From the NCBI GenBank assembly GCA_017513195.1, contig JAFXGM010000042.1, positions 1 through 54,291 on the forward strand: 54,291 nucleotides of DNA. Reading direction: 5' to 3'. A program made the position numbers and the translations under genes. Shown here piece after piece: positions 1 to 9,978 of the stretch. Position 1 is the first letter of the stretch; the number at the start of each line of letters is the position of its first letter. Source of the DNA: Clostridia bacterium. Its GTDB lineage: Bacteria > Bacillota > Clostridia > Oscillospirales > Acutalibacteraceae. The notes under the pieces were generated by a model, which was given only the letters and a program-made list of their open reading frames with translations, did no database searches and was not told the origin of the DNA.

Positions 1-1004
1 AGGTTGAAGTGACCGCAAAGTTAAAAGACGGCACAAATATTGTTGTAAATTCTAATACGGCAACTGCCTCTAAAGAGCAAAAGGTCAAGATACTGCACGC
101 TACTAATACATTAAGCTACGATGCCAACGGTGGTGAAGGCGGCCCACAAAGCTCTTATACCGGTGGCGCAAGCATTAACGTTTCTAAAGAAACCCCAACC
201 AAGGAGCACAATAATTTCATCGGTTGGAACACCGCACCCGACGGCACGGGCGAAAGTTATCAGGCTGAAGATACTTACATTTTTGTAAACGACAACGGAA
301 ACGGTGGCTGCGTGGTGACATTATATGCTAGGTGGAAGCTTGTGGAATACACTATAACATATGTGGCAGACGGCGAATCTGTAGCTACCGAAAAGGTAGA
401 GCACGGCAAGGATGCAACCCTTACCGACGTTCCCCATAAGGATGGATACGTTGGCAAGTGGGACAGCGACGGGAAGAACATCACCGAGGATACGACAATA
501 AGTGCGGTTTACACAGAAGTTCCTGTTGTAAATCCCGATGAAGTGAAGCAGGAAGATAAGACCGACCTTGAAGATACTAAGGCAAAGCTTGAAGAAATGC
601 TAAAGGATGATTCCTACACCGATGACGATAGGAAAGACATCCAAGATGCCATTGACGATATCGATGATGCTCTTAAAGTTATAGGCAATGTAGAAGCAGC
701 CATAGAACTTATCGACAAGCTGCCCGACACCATCACAAAGGACGATGAAGCGACTATCAAAGCGGCAGACGATGCATATAATGCGCTTACCAACTACGAG
801 AAATCACTTGTGGGCGAGGGCGCAAAGAAAGCTCTTGACGATGCCAAGGCAGCTCTCGCAGAGCTTAACAAGCCTGCTGACACAACCTCTCCTGCAACCG
901 ACAACACAAACAACCTTTGGTTATGGGCTGCGCTCTTGTTTGTGAGCGGCGGAACAGTGATTACACTGACCGTTGTTGACAAAAAGAAAAAAGCAGTAAA
1001 ATAA
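1..1004 (+). CDS. Surface protein with InlB-type repeats, 3' part only
   Basis: The reading frame is open from base 3, so the gene starts before the window; the GTG at base 9 is not a credible start. About 333 residues are visible. Numbering from that GTG, residues about 34-109 and 112-170 look like two InlB B-repeat (Flg_new) beta modules (YDANGG, FIGWNT, LYARWK; then ITYVADGESV and GKWDSDGK). Residues about 175-285 form an acidic helical spacer with LIDKLPDTIT and ALTNYEKSLV, a pattern common in clostridial surface proteins. The end is SPATDN, a hydrophobic helix (LWLWAALLFVSGG) and KKKKAVK, the layout of a sortase sorting signal, but the usual TG pair is absent. I infer an extracellular, wall- or membrane-anchored adhesin-like protein. 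The N-terminal part and ligand are unknown. Confidence 0.75.
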   Translation, partial: VEVTAKLKDGTNIVVNSNTATASKEQKVKILHATNTLSYDANGGEGGPQSSYTGGASINVSKETPTKEHNNFIGWNTAPDGTGESYQAEDTYIFVNDNGNGGCVVTLYARWKLVEYTITYVADGESVATEKVEHGKDATLTDVPHKDGYVGKWDSDGKNITEDTTISAVYTEVPVVNPDEVKQEDKTDLEDTKAKLEEMLKDDSYTDDDRKDIQDAIDDIDDALKVIGNVEAAIELIDKLPDTITKDDEATIKAADDAYNALTNYEKSLVGEGAKKALDDAKAALAELNKPADTTSPATDNTNNLWLWAALLFVSGGTVITLTVVDKKKKAVK

Positions 1005-1093
1005 ATTTTGAAAATAGATTTGTTTTCTAAACTTGATATGATTTATTGATACACTTCTAAACAAGGCGAAAAAAGAATTTGAAAAAGCAACAT

Positions 1094-1121
1094 AAAAACG
1101 GCAGTTTTAACTGCCGTTTTT
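1094..1121. terminator. Bidirectional terminator
   Basis: An 11-bp perfect stem (AAAAACGGCAG / CTGCCGTTTTT) with a TTTTAA loop has A and T tracts on both sides. It serves the surface-protein gene and the converging AraC gene, whose last codons lie inside the stem. Confidence 0.85.
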
Positions 1122-1889
1122 ATGTTTGTTGCGGTATTGAGATGGGGAAAGACCTACTATCTTTTTAAACTGTCTTATAAAATGAGTGGTGTTTTGGTAG
1201 CCGAGGTTTGCGGCGATTTCACCTATTGGAATGTTTTGAAAACGCAGCGTGTTTTTTGCACTATCAATTTTTGCTTTTATCAGGTCGGCTGTGGGTGTAA
1301 TACCATATATTTTTTTGTAAAGCAGGTAAAAATGCGATTCGCTAAGCCCCATATGCTTTGCCATTTTAGATACTGTCCAATTGTGGTTTAGATGTGAAAA
1401 AACCTCACCACGTAAATAGCGAAAGCCTTCAACATATTCTGTATTCATAGGCTCACATTTTGTGTTTGCAATATCGCGGTCAAGCTTTACAAACAGCTCT
1501 TTTGCTTTAGAGTCATAAATGAAATTACGGTTGATTTTATCACCAAAAAATTCATTTTCTAATTCGGCAACCGTTTCAGTAATTATATTATAAGTTTTAG
1601 GGTAATAAATTTCATCAAATTTAAAGTTGTTGAGTGTAAGTGTGTCAAAATCACCAATGAAATGAAACCAGTCGTGAATTAGCGGCTCATAGCTTTTATA
1701 GTATTGCGGCGTTCCCGGTTTATAAAGAATTATCGCATGTGGCTCGGTAATAACCTTTTGACCGTTAATCTTAATTTCTACGCTGTTGTAAAAATGTATA
1801 AACGTATATTCTCGGTGCCCGTTTGGTCTATTAATAACAAAGCCTTGATTTTCGGGAAAAGCATGACGAACAGAAGTAATTTTTAACAT
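1107..1889 (-). CDS. AraC-family transcriptional regulator
   Basis: A 260-residue DNA-binding regulator. Residues about 1-150 form the N-terminal cupin-like sensing half (YTFIHFYNSVEI, IILYKPGTPQYY). The last ~100 residues carry two helix-turn-helix units of the AraC class: WTVSKMAKHMGLSESHFY and IPIGEIAANLGYQNTTHF, followed by FKKIVGLSPSQYR. The ATG at 1889 is preceded by AGGGGTGAT. The gene is divergent from the GH2/GH51 genes, and two direct repeats lie just upstream of their promoter, so it probably activates them in response to a sugar. The effector cannot be read from the sequence. Confidence 0.88.
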   Translation of the reverse strand: MLKITSVRHAFPENQGFVINRPNGHREYTFIHFYNSVEIKINGQKVITEPHAIILYKPGTPQYYKSYEPLIHDWFHFIGDFDTLTLNNFKFDEIYYPKTYNIITETVAELENEFFGDKINRNFIYDSKAKELFVKLDRDIANTKCEPMNTEYVEGFRYLRGEVFSHLNHNWTVSKMAKHMGLSESHFYLLYKKIYGITPTADLIKAKIDSAKNTLRFQNIPIGEIAANLGYQNTTHFIRQFKKIVGLSPSQYRNKHKNGS

Positions 1890-1921
1890 AACATCACCCC
1901 TTATACTTTACTTTAAAAAAG

Positions 1922-1951
1922 AGAATATGTCAACATATTTATAGAATATGT
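1922..1951 (+). promoter_or_regulatory. Candidate AraC-regulator binding sites
   Basis: AGAATATGT occurs at 1922-1930 and again at 1943-1951, a period of 21 bp, on the same helix face. The downstream copy ends 3 bp before the -35 box of the GH2 promoter. The first copy also forms a dyad, AATATGT-CA-ACATATT (1924-1939). Direct repeats two helical turns apart next to -35 are the classic layout of AraC-type activators. Confidence 0.6.
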
Positions 1952-1953
1952 GA

Positions 1954-1982
1954 TTTACGAAATTTGAGTATTTTGTTATTCT
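1954..1982 (+). promoter_or_regulatory. Promoter of the GH2-GH51 operon
   Basis: TTTACG, 17-bp spacer, TATTCT. Both boxes deviate from consensus, as expected for an activator-dependent promoter. Confidence 0.55.
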
Positions 1983-2004
1983 AATTTGTAAGGAGTGATA
2001 ATAA

Positions 2005-5213
<3,209 letters not shown>

Positions 5214-5216
5214 GAA

Positions 5217-5252
5217 ATGCATAATGCACAATTAAAGTGTGCTTCGCACGAA
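5217..5252. repeat. Small palindromic module, possible dispersed repeat
   Basis: TGCATAATGCA is near-palindromic and is followed by the small hairpin GTGC-TTC-GCAC. The style resembles short dispersed palindromic repeats of gut Firmicutes. This is recognition from memory only; no second copy occurs in the window. Confidence 0.3.
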
Positions 5253-5260
5253 TAATAAAT

Positions 5261-5292
5261 AATCCCTCGAGTTCAAATGAATTCGAGGGATT
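5261..5292. terminator. Bidirectional terminator
   Basis: AATCCCTCGA pairs with TCGAGGGATT around a 12-base loop. It separates the GH51 gene from the converging XRE gene and touches the latter's stop codon. Confidence 0.7.
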
Positions 5293-5510
5293 TATATGTT
5301 TGTATTGGGATTATCGGTGCGGTTGAGTAGGTAGTCAACCGAAACCTCGTGAAAATCTGCAATTTTGATAAGCGTCGTGGTTGGAATATCTATATCGCCG
5401 CGTTCATAGTTACTATACACGCGCTGACTGCAGGAAAGTATTTTGCCCATATCGGTTTGGGTTAAATCCTTATCTTCGCGCAAATTACGAATTCGCTCAT
5501 ATAAGGGCAT
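5292..5510 (-). CDS. XRE (Cro/CI-type) HTH regulator
   Basis: A 72-residue single-domain DNA-binding protein: YERIRNLREDKDLTQTDMGK, then SQRVYSNYERGDIDIPTTTL and a tail ending SVDYLLNRTDNP. This is a complete five-helix XRE fold without an effector domain. I chose the ATG at 5510 because GGTGGTG lies 6 bases before it; a GTG at 5525 would have no ribosome binding site. It is divergent from the TPR-membrane gene at 5629 across a ~118-bp region with two matching dyads, so it probably represses both promoters. What relieves repression is not visible. Confidence 0.88.
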   Translation of the reverse strand: MPLYERIRNLREDKDLTQTDMGKILSCSQRVYSNYERGDIDIPTTTLIKIADFHEVSVDYLLNRTDNPNTNI

Positions 5511-5552
5511 ATAAATCACCACCAAGGTTTAGTATATGCAACTATTATAGTT

Positions 5553-5597
5553 TAGCGAAATATTCGCTATTGACTTTTAGCGAAAAATCCGCTAAAA
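5553..5597. promoter_or_regulatory. Paired operator dyads, likely XRE sites
   Basis: Dyad 1 is TAGCGAA-ATA-TTCGCTA (5553-5569). Dyad 2 is TTTTAGCG-(7)-CGCTAAAA (5575-5597). Both share TAGCG/CGCTA half-sites, with centres 25 bp apart. Dyad 2 lies inside the rightward promoter. Dyad 1 lies just upstream of the leftward -10 TATAAT (complement of 5544-5549), so occupancy would block both directions. Confidence 0.72.
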
Positions 5598-5598
5598 T
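5570..5598 (+). promoter_or_regulatory. Promoter of the TPR-membrane gene
   Basis: TTGACT, 17-bp spacer, TAAAAT: near-consensus sigma-A. The spacer is filled by the second dyad. Confidence 0.75.
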
Positions 5599-5628
5599 AC
5601 AAATAGAATTTTTTGGGAGGGAATAAAT

Positions 5629-6429
5629 ATGGGAGAAAATATAATACAGGAAACAATAGTAAACGAAAACAAAGATAAGCTTGATAAACTGTTTCAAGCG
5701 GCGCGTAATGCGAGGGATACTGGTGATGTGGATACCGCAATAAAACATTACAAAGAAATTAGCGCACTTGAGCCTAATGATTGGGAAGCTCTTTTTTACC
5801 TTGTGATTTTAAAGACAAAGACAGTGGTTTATGGGGAAATATCAAATGTTGCAATAAGTGTTTGCAATTGTATATCAAAGGTTTTTGAACTAATTAATCG
5901 AAGTGTGAACAATGAACAAGAGAAAAAATTGATTGTTGCGGAAGTTAAAAAACAGTGTTGTGATACGGCTGCCTGGCTTGTAAATGTAAGTGGCAAGTAT
6001 TATAATGCATTGGCACAAAATGATTTGTCATTTAGTTTAATTACAGCGGCTGTAAATTTAGATGCAAAAAGAAAAGCAAAATACGAATATGCACAAAGAA
6101 TGGTTAATATTGGAAATATTATGTGTATTTGTGGAAATGCGATTGAAAAGACATTTGGCATTGAAGATGAATTTTATCAAGAGCTTGCTGTTGATTGTTG
6201 GAAGGGTATGCTCAATGTGCATTTTGGGCATATTCAGTACTACAAGGTGGCTGTATTTAACGAAGAAAGTATAGCAAAATATGCAGAAAAAATTCAAAAA
6301 TATGATCAAGCGTATGAAATACCCCAAATTAAAGCAACCGAAAAGAGAAATTATACTATTACAGCATTATTGATTGTTTTTGGTGTTTTGGCAATTAGTA
6401 TTTTGTGGGCTTTGTGGATTTGGTCTTAA
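5629..6429 (+). CDS. TPR-like protein with C-terminal membrane anchor
   Basis: A 266-residue protein I cannot assign to a named family. Residues about 16-50 resemble a tetratricopeptide repeat (AARNARDTGDVDTAIKHYKE, then ALEPNDWEAL). The middle is helical with scattered cysteines. Residues about 241-264 form one hydrophobic segment (ALLIVFGVLAISILWALWIW), so it should be a tail-anchored inner-membrane protein with its bulk in the cytoplasm. GGGAGG precedes the ATG. It is divergent from the small XRE regulator and ends at its own terminator, making a closed two-gene module. A TPR scaffold role is an inference; no catalytic motif is visible. Confidence 0.7.
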   Translation: MGENIIQETIVNENKDKLDKLFQAARNARDTGDVDTAIKHYKEISALEPNDWEALFYLVILKTKTVVYGEISNVAISVCNCISKVFELINRSVNNEQEKKLIVAEVKKQCCDTAAWLVNVSGKYYNALAQNDLSFSLITAAVNLDAKRKAKYEYAQRMVNIGNIMCICGNAIEKTFGIEDEFYQELAVDCWKGMLNVHFGHIQYYKVAVFNEESIAKYAEKIQKYDQAYEIPQIKATEKRNYTITALLIVFGVLAISILWALWIWS

Positions 6430-6452
6430 AAACTATGTTATTAAAAAGGAAG

Positions 6453-6485
6453 CTCCCCTTGAATTAACAAGGGGAGACTTTTTGT
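6453..6485. terminator. Terminator between converging genes
   Basis: CTCCCCTTG pairs with CAAGGGGAG around a 6-base loop and is followed by ACTTTTT on the plus strand. It serves the TPR gene and probably also the GH16 operon. Confidence 0.8.
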
Positions 6486-6497
6486 GCTTTGGGGTTA

Positions 6498-7577
6498 TTA
6501 TTTATACACTCTAAGCCAGTCAACTTCCATAGATTGTGGCAGATCATTGTCTTTAACCTCGCCCCAAAATGCGCCGCTGCCTTCGGGTCCTAAGTAGCAG
6601 GTGTAAAGAATGTAAGCAGGGAAAACGTTTTCTACAGGCTCAATTTTATCATTTACCTTTACAAGTGTGCCGTTTACATAGTAGTAAAGCGCATACTCGT
6701 TCCAAACACAAGCGTATTCCTGATATTCGCCATCCTTGTAACCCGGAATAGTGTAATCCATTCCAAGTGAGCTTTTGGTAATCGGTTGTGTTTTTGGGTC
6801 CCAGCCGGGTTCCCAATAATGCTCGGTGTGAGCGCTGCCGCGGGTAGCAGGATAGTGGAAAATTTCCATAATATCTATTTCGCTGCAGCCGTGGAATTCA
6901 TCGCCTGTATCGGTACGTTTAAAGAAATAATCTTCGCGATATCTGCCCTGTGGCATTAGCCAAAAGGCCGAGAAAATACCCGTTGGTGTAGCAGGTACTC
7001 TCATACGGGTGCTGAAGCAACCGTATTTTTGAGAAAATTTATCTTTTGTGCTTACACCTGCATCAGAATAATAACATTCAATACCGTTATGAACGATAGG
7101 TGTTTCATATTTTTCAAAATCGAGGCACAGTTTGTTGTCACGAACATAGTTTTCTTTTGCTCGCCTATATACCATCGGCTTTTTTGATACGCCTGAAAGG
7201 GCGTTCCAAATGTCAGTGTTGAAGGTTTCAAAATTATCTTCGAGAGTAATTTCATATTTACGAAGCTTTATTTTAAGCTTTGCGGTATAGTCGGGATCTT
7301 CGGCACAGTGAAGGTCAACGGTCATCCAACCACCCATTTGACGAGTAGCGTCAGGTATGATGATTTCGTCAGCCTTAAAGTAAACATCAGGGTAGTCGGC
7401 ACGAATATTACAGCCGCGCGGACTTATACGTTCACCCTTAAATACAATGTAATACTTGTATGCTACCGAATAGCCAGGCACACCTGGGTGATAGCTTTCG
7501 AGATGAATCATAAAATCATCGCAGGGTTCGCCTTTGTAAAAGCCTTCTTCTTTTACGTTTAGTTCAAAATCTGTCAT
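6498..7577 (-). CDS. GH16-family glycosidase, copy 1
   Basis: A 359-residue protein with an N-terminal beta/Ig-like module (residues 1-~108, ending KLKIKLRKYE) and a GH16 jelly-roll from about residue 113. The catalytic signature is SEIDIMEIF, with nucleophile E233, D235 and acid/base E238. It is preceded by GIFSAFWLMP and followed by SAHTEHYWEP. The end, EVDWLRVYK, is the usual GH16 terminus. There is no signal peptide or transmembrane segment. ATG follows AAGGAG. It is the last of three tandem paralogues and most similar to copy 2. GH16 enzymes cleave beta-1,3/1,4-glucans, galactans or xyloglucan; the substrate here is unknown. Confidence 0.88.
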   Translation of the reverse strand: MTDFELNVKEEGFYKGEPCDDFMIHLESYHPGVPGYSVAYKYYIVFKGERISPRGCNIRADYPDVYFKADEIIIPDATRQMGGWMTVDLHCAEDPDYTAKLKIKLRKYEITLEDNFETFNTDIWNALSGVSKKPMVYRRAKENYVRDNKLCLDFEKYETPIVHNGIECYYSDAGVSTKDKFSQKYGCFSTRMRVPATPTGIFSAFWLMPQGRYREDYFFKRTDTGDEFHGCSEIDIMEIFHYPATRGSAHTEHYWEPGWDPKTQPITKSSLGMDYTIPGYKDGEYQEYACVWNEYALYYYVNGTLVKVNDKIEPVENVFPAYILYTCYLGPEGSGAFWGEVKDNDLPQSMEVDWLRVYK

Positions 7578-7611
7578 AATATAATCTCCTTATAATCATA
7601 AGACTTGGTGC

Positions 7612-7664
7612 AGAACACACCTCATCCACCGTAAACGGTCCCCCTTCTCCTCAAGGAGAAGGCT
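7612..7664. repeat. Palindromic repeat element between GH16 copies
   Basis: Two hairpins in tandem: ACCG-TAAA-CGGT and CCTTCTCCT-CA-AGGAGAAGG (7643-7662). The layout resembles short dispersed palindromic elements I recall from Ruminococcaceae genomes. On the minus strand it follows the stop codon of copy 2 directly and may attenuate read-through into copy 1, although it lacks a T tract. Confidence 0.45.
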
Positions 7665-8744
7665 TTATTTATAAACTCGAAGCCAGTCAACTTCCATTGT
7701 TTGTGGTAGGTCTTCGTCTTTAACTTCGCCCCAAGATGCGCCGCTGCCTTCGGGTCCTATGTAGCAGGTGTAAAGGATGTAAGCAGGGAATACTTCTTCA
7801 ACAGGAGCGATTTTATCGTTAACCTTCGCAAGAACACCGTTTACATAGTAGTAAAGAGCGTATTCGTTCCAAACGCAAGCGTACTCGATAAATTGGCCGT
7901 CTTTGTAACCCGGAATGGTGTAGTTGTAACCGAGTGAGCTTTTGGTTTTACCTTGTTTTGCCCAATCCCAGTTTGGCTCCCAATAATGCTCGGTATGAGC
8001 AGAACCGAGAGTAGCAGGGTGGTGGAAGATTTCCATAATATCTATTTCACTACAACCGTGAAAATCATCGCCCGTATCGGTGCGCTTAAAGAAGTAATCA
8101 TCACAATATTTACCTTCGGGTAGTAGCCAGAAAGCCGAGAAAATACCAGTAGGGGTAGCAGGAACCTTGATGCTTGAAGCAAAGCAACCATATTTTTGTG
8201 AGAACTTGCCTTTTGTTATAAGACCTGCGTCAGAATAGTAGCACTCGTTGCCGTTACGGATAACGGGTTCCTCATTCTTTTCAAAATCGAGGCATAACTT
8301 GCCATTGCGAACATAATTATCTTTAACCTTGGTGTAAGCCATAGCCACCTTGGCGCCATCGTGACGTGGTGTCCAAAGGTCTTTGTTATATGTTTCAAAG
8401 TTATCTTCGAGGGTTAGTTCGTATTTACGAAGCTTGATTTTAAGCTTTGCTGTATAGTCGGGGTCCTCGGCGCAGTGAAGGTCAACGGTCATCCAACCAC
8501 CCATTTGGCGTGTGGCATCTGGTATAATGATTTCGTCGGCCTTAAAGTAAACATCGGGGTAGTCGGCGCGAATATTACAACCGCGCGCGCTGATACGTTC
8601 ACCCTTAAACATAATGTAGTACTTATATACTACAGAGTAGCCCGGTACGCCCGGATGATAGCTTTCGAGATGAATTTTAAAATCATCACACGGTTCGCCT
8701 TTGTAAAAGCCTTCTTCTTTTACGTTTAGTTCAAAATCTGTCAT
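7665..8744 (-). CDS. GH16-family glycosidase, copy 2
   Basis: A 359-residue paralogue of the neighbouring gene. The first ~108 residues (Ig-like module) are almost identical to copy 1. The GH16 core differs mainly around residues 119-165. The catalytic set SEIDIMEIF is intact (E233/D235/E238). It is cytosolic by sequence. AAGGAGG precedes the ATG, only 32 bases after the stop of copy 3, so it is co-transcribed with that gene. Retention of intact catalytic residues in every copy argues for specialised rather than redundant roles, possibly different linkages or branches. Confidence 0.88.
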   Translation of the reverse strand: MTDFELNVKEEGFYKGEPCDDFKIHLESYHPGVPGYSVVYKYYIMFKGERISARGCNIRADYPDVYFKADEIIIPDATRQMGGWMTVDLHCAEDPDYTAKLKIKLRKYELTLEDNFETYNKDLWTPRHDGAKVAMAYTKVKDNYVRNGKLCLDFEKNEEPVIRNGNECYYSDAGLITKGKFSQKYGCFASSIKVPATPTGIFSAFWLLPEGKYCDDYFFKRTDTGDDFHGCSEIDIMEIFHHPATLGSAHTEHYWEPNWDWAKQGKTKSSLGYNYTIPGYKDGQFIEYACVWNEYALYYYVNGVLAKVNDKIAPVEEVFPAYILYTCYIGPEGSGASWGEVKDEDLPQTMEVDWLRVYK

Positions 8745-8776
8745 GGGTATAACCTCCTTGAAATAATATATTAAAA

Positions 8777-9856
8777 TTATTTATACACTTTAAGCCAGTC
8801 TATAACAAATTCTTGCGGTAAAAGCTCATCGGGAACATCGCCCCAGTGTCTATTACTGCCTTCGGGGGCAATATAGCAAGTAAATTTGATATATGCCGCT
8901 TTTACGTCATCAACAGGGGCAATATTGGTGTTTGCTTTTGCAAGTTCACCGTTTACGTAGTAGTAAATGCCATATTCATTCCACACACAAGAATACTCTT
9001 GGTATTCGCCGTACTTAAAGCCGGGAATTATGTACTGTTCGCCAAGCGAGCTTTTTGTAGTGCCTTGTGTTGCCCAGTCCCAACCCGGTTCCCAATAATG
9101 CTCTGTGTGGGATGAACCCAAGGTGTCGGGGTGACAAAAAATTTCCATAATATCTATTTCACTGCAACCGTGGAAATCGTCGCCTGTGTCGGTGCGTTTG
9201 AAGAAATACTCGTCACAGTATTTGCCTTCGGGCATAAGCCAAAAGGCTGTGAAAAGGCCCTTGCGATAGCTTGGATGCTTGCACTTAGCGGTAAAGCAAC
9301 CATATTTTTGTGAGAATTTGCCTTTAGTACGAACACCTGAATCGGTGTACCAATATTCTTTTCCGTCTTTTATAATCGGTTTATCGAGTTTTTTAAACTC
9401 AAGACAAAGCTTACCGTCTTTAACGTAATTATCTTGTACGGGGGTTATAGACAACGGTGTTTTAGCACCATAGGGCATACCCTCCCACAAATTTGTATTA
9501 TAGGTTTCAAAATTATCTTCGAGGGTAAGCTCGTATTTGCGCATTTTTATATGTATGGTAGAACGATATTCTTTATACTCTTTGTGTGTTACGGTAATGG
9601 TAAGGGTTTCACCGCGTTGACGTATTTCATCGGGAATAACTATTCTATCTGCAATAATCCACACCATAGGAAGATTAAAATCGACGTCGTAATCCTCGAA
9701 GGCTAGTTTTTCACCCTTGAAGGTTACAAAGTAATCGTATTTTAATGCGTAGCCCGGAATACCTGGATGGTATTGCTTAAGGTGAAACTGCATATCATCA
9801 CAAGGTGTATTACCACAAAAACTTTCAACTTTCACATTTAGTTCGTAATCTGTCAT
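8777..9856 (-). CDS. GH16-family glycosidase, copy 3 (first in operon)
   Basis: A 359-residue GH16 enzyme with the same two-domain layout and intact SEIDIMEIF. It is more diverged from copies 1 and 2, especially in residues 52-100. A longer frame runs to 9952 and would add a hydrophobic-looking N-terminus, but I reject it: AAAGGTGG lies 8 bases before the ATG at 9856, the extension overlaps the promoter, and the shorter protein has exactly the length of its paralogues. It is the first gene of the leftward operon, behind a promoter and a dyad at 9881-9930. Confidence 0.87.
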   Translation of the reverse strand: MTDYELNVKVESFCGNTPCDDMQFHLKQYHPGIPGYALKYDYFVTFKGEKLAFEDYDVDFNLPMVWIIADRIVIPDEIRQRGETLTITVTHKEYKEYRSTIHIKMRKYELTLEDNFETYNTNLWEGMPYGAKTPLSITPVQDNYVKDGKLCLEFKKLDKPIIKDGKEYWYTDSGVRTKGKFSQKYGCFTAKCKHPSYRKGLFTAFWLMPEGKYCDEYFFKRTDTGDDFHGCSEIDIMEIFCHPDTLGSSHTEHYWEPGWDWATQGTTKSSLGEQYIIPGFKYGEYQEYSCVWNEYGIYYYVNGELAKANTNIAPVDDVKAAYIKFTCYIAPEGSNRHWGDVPDELLPQEFVIDWLKVYK

Positions 9857-9880
9857 AAGTGTCGCCACCTTTAATATTTT

Positions 9881-9897
9881 GTGGAAATAATATCCAC
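9881..9897. promoter_or_regulatory. Candidate operator of the GH16 operon
   Basis: A 17-bp dyad, GTGGA-AATAATA-TCCAC, with one internal mismatch. It sits just downstream of the -10 box, at or after the transcription start, which is a repressor position. The regulator is unknown. Confidence 0.45.
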
Positions 9898-9901
9898 TTA
9901 A

Positions 9902-9930
9902 AATATAGCATAATAAACACAAATAATCAA
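9902..9930 (-). promoter_or_regulatory. Promoter of the GH16 operon
   Basis: On the minus strand: TTGATT, 17-bp spacer, TATATT. Confidence 0.6.
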
Positions 9931-9942
9931 GGTGAAAAAAGT

Positions 9943-9972
9943 AAAATCGCAAGTTTTTTGAACCTGCGATTT
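9943..9972 (-). terminator. Terminator of the GH4 gene
   Basis: AAAATCGCA pairs with TGCGATTTT. On the minus strand it is followed by ACTTTTTTC. It separates GH4 from the GH16 operon. Confidence 0.8.
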
Positions 9973-9978
9973 TAATGT

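Noticed and set aside
6498-9856. Repetition in the GH16 region as a CRISPR or tandem DNA repeat
   Set aside because: The similarity is that of three diverged full-length coding genes, not short regular repeats.
9857-9952. N-terminal extension of GH16 copy 3 as a signal peptide (hydrophobic, Cys/Leu/Tyr-rich)
   Set aside because: It lies upstream of a good ribosome binding site, runs through the promoter and operator, and would make this copy longer than its two paralogues.
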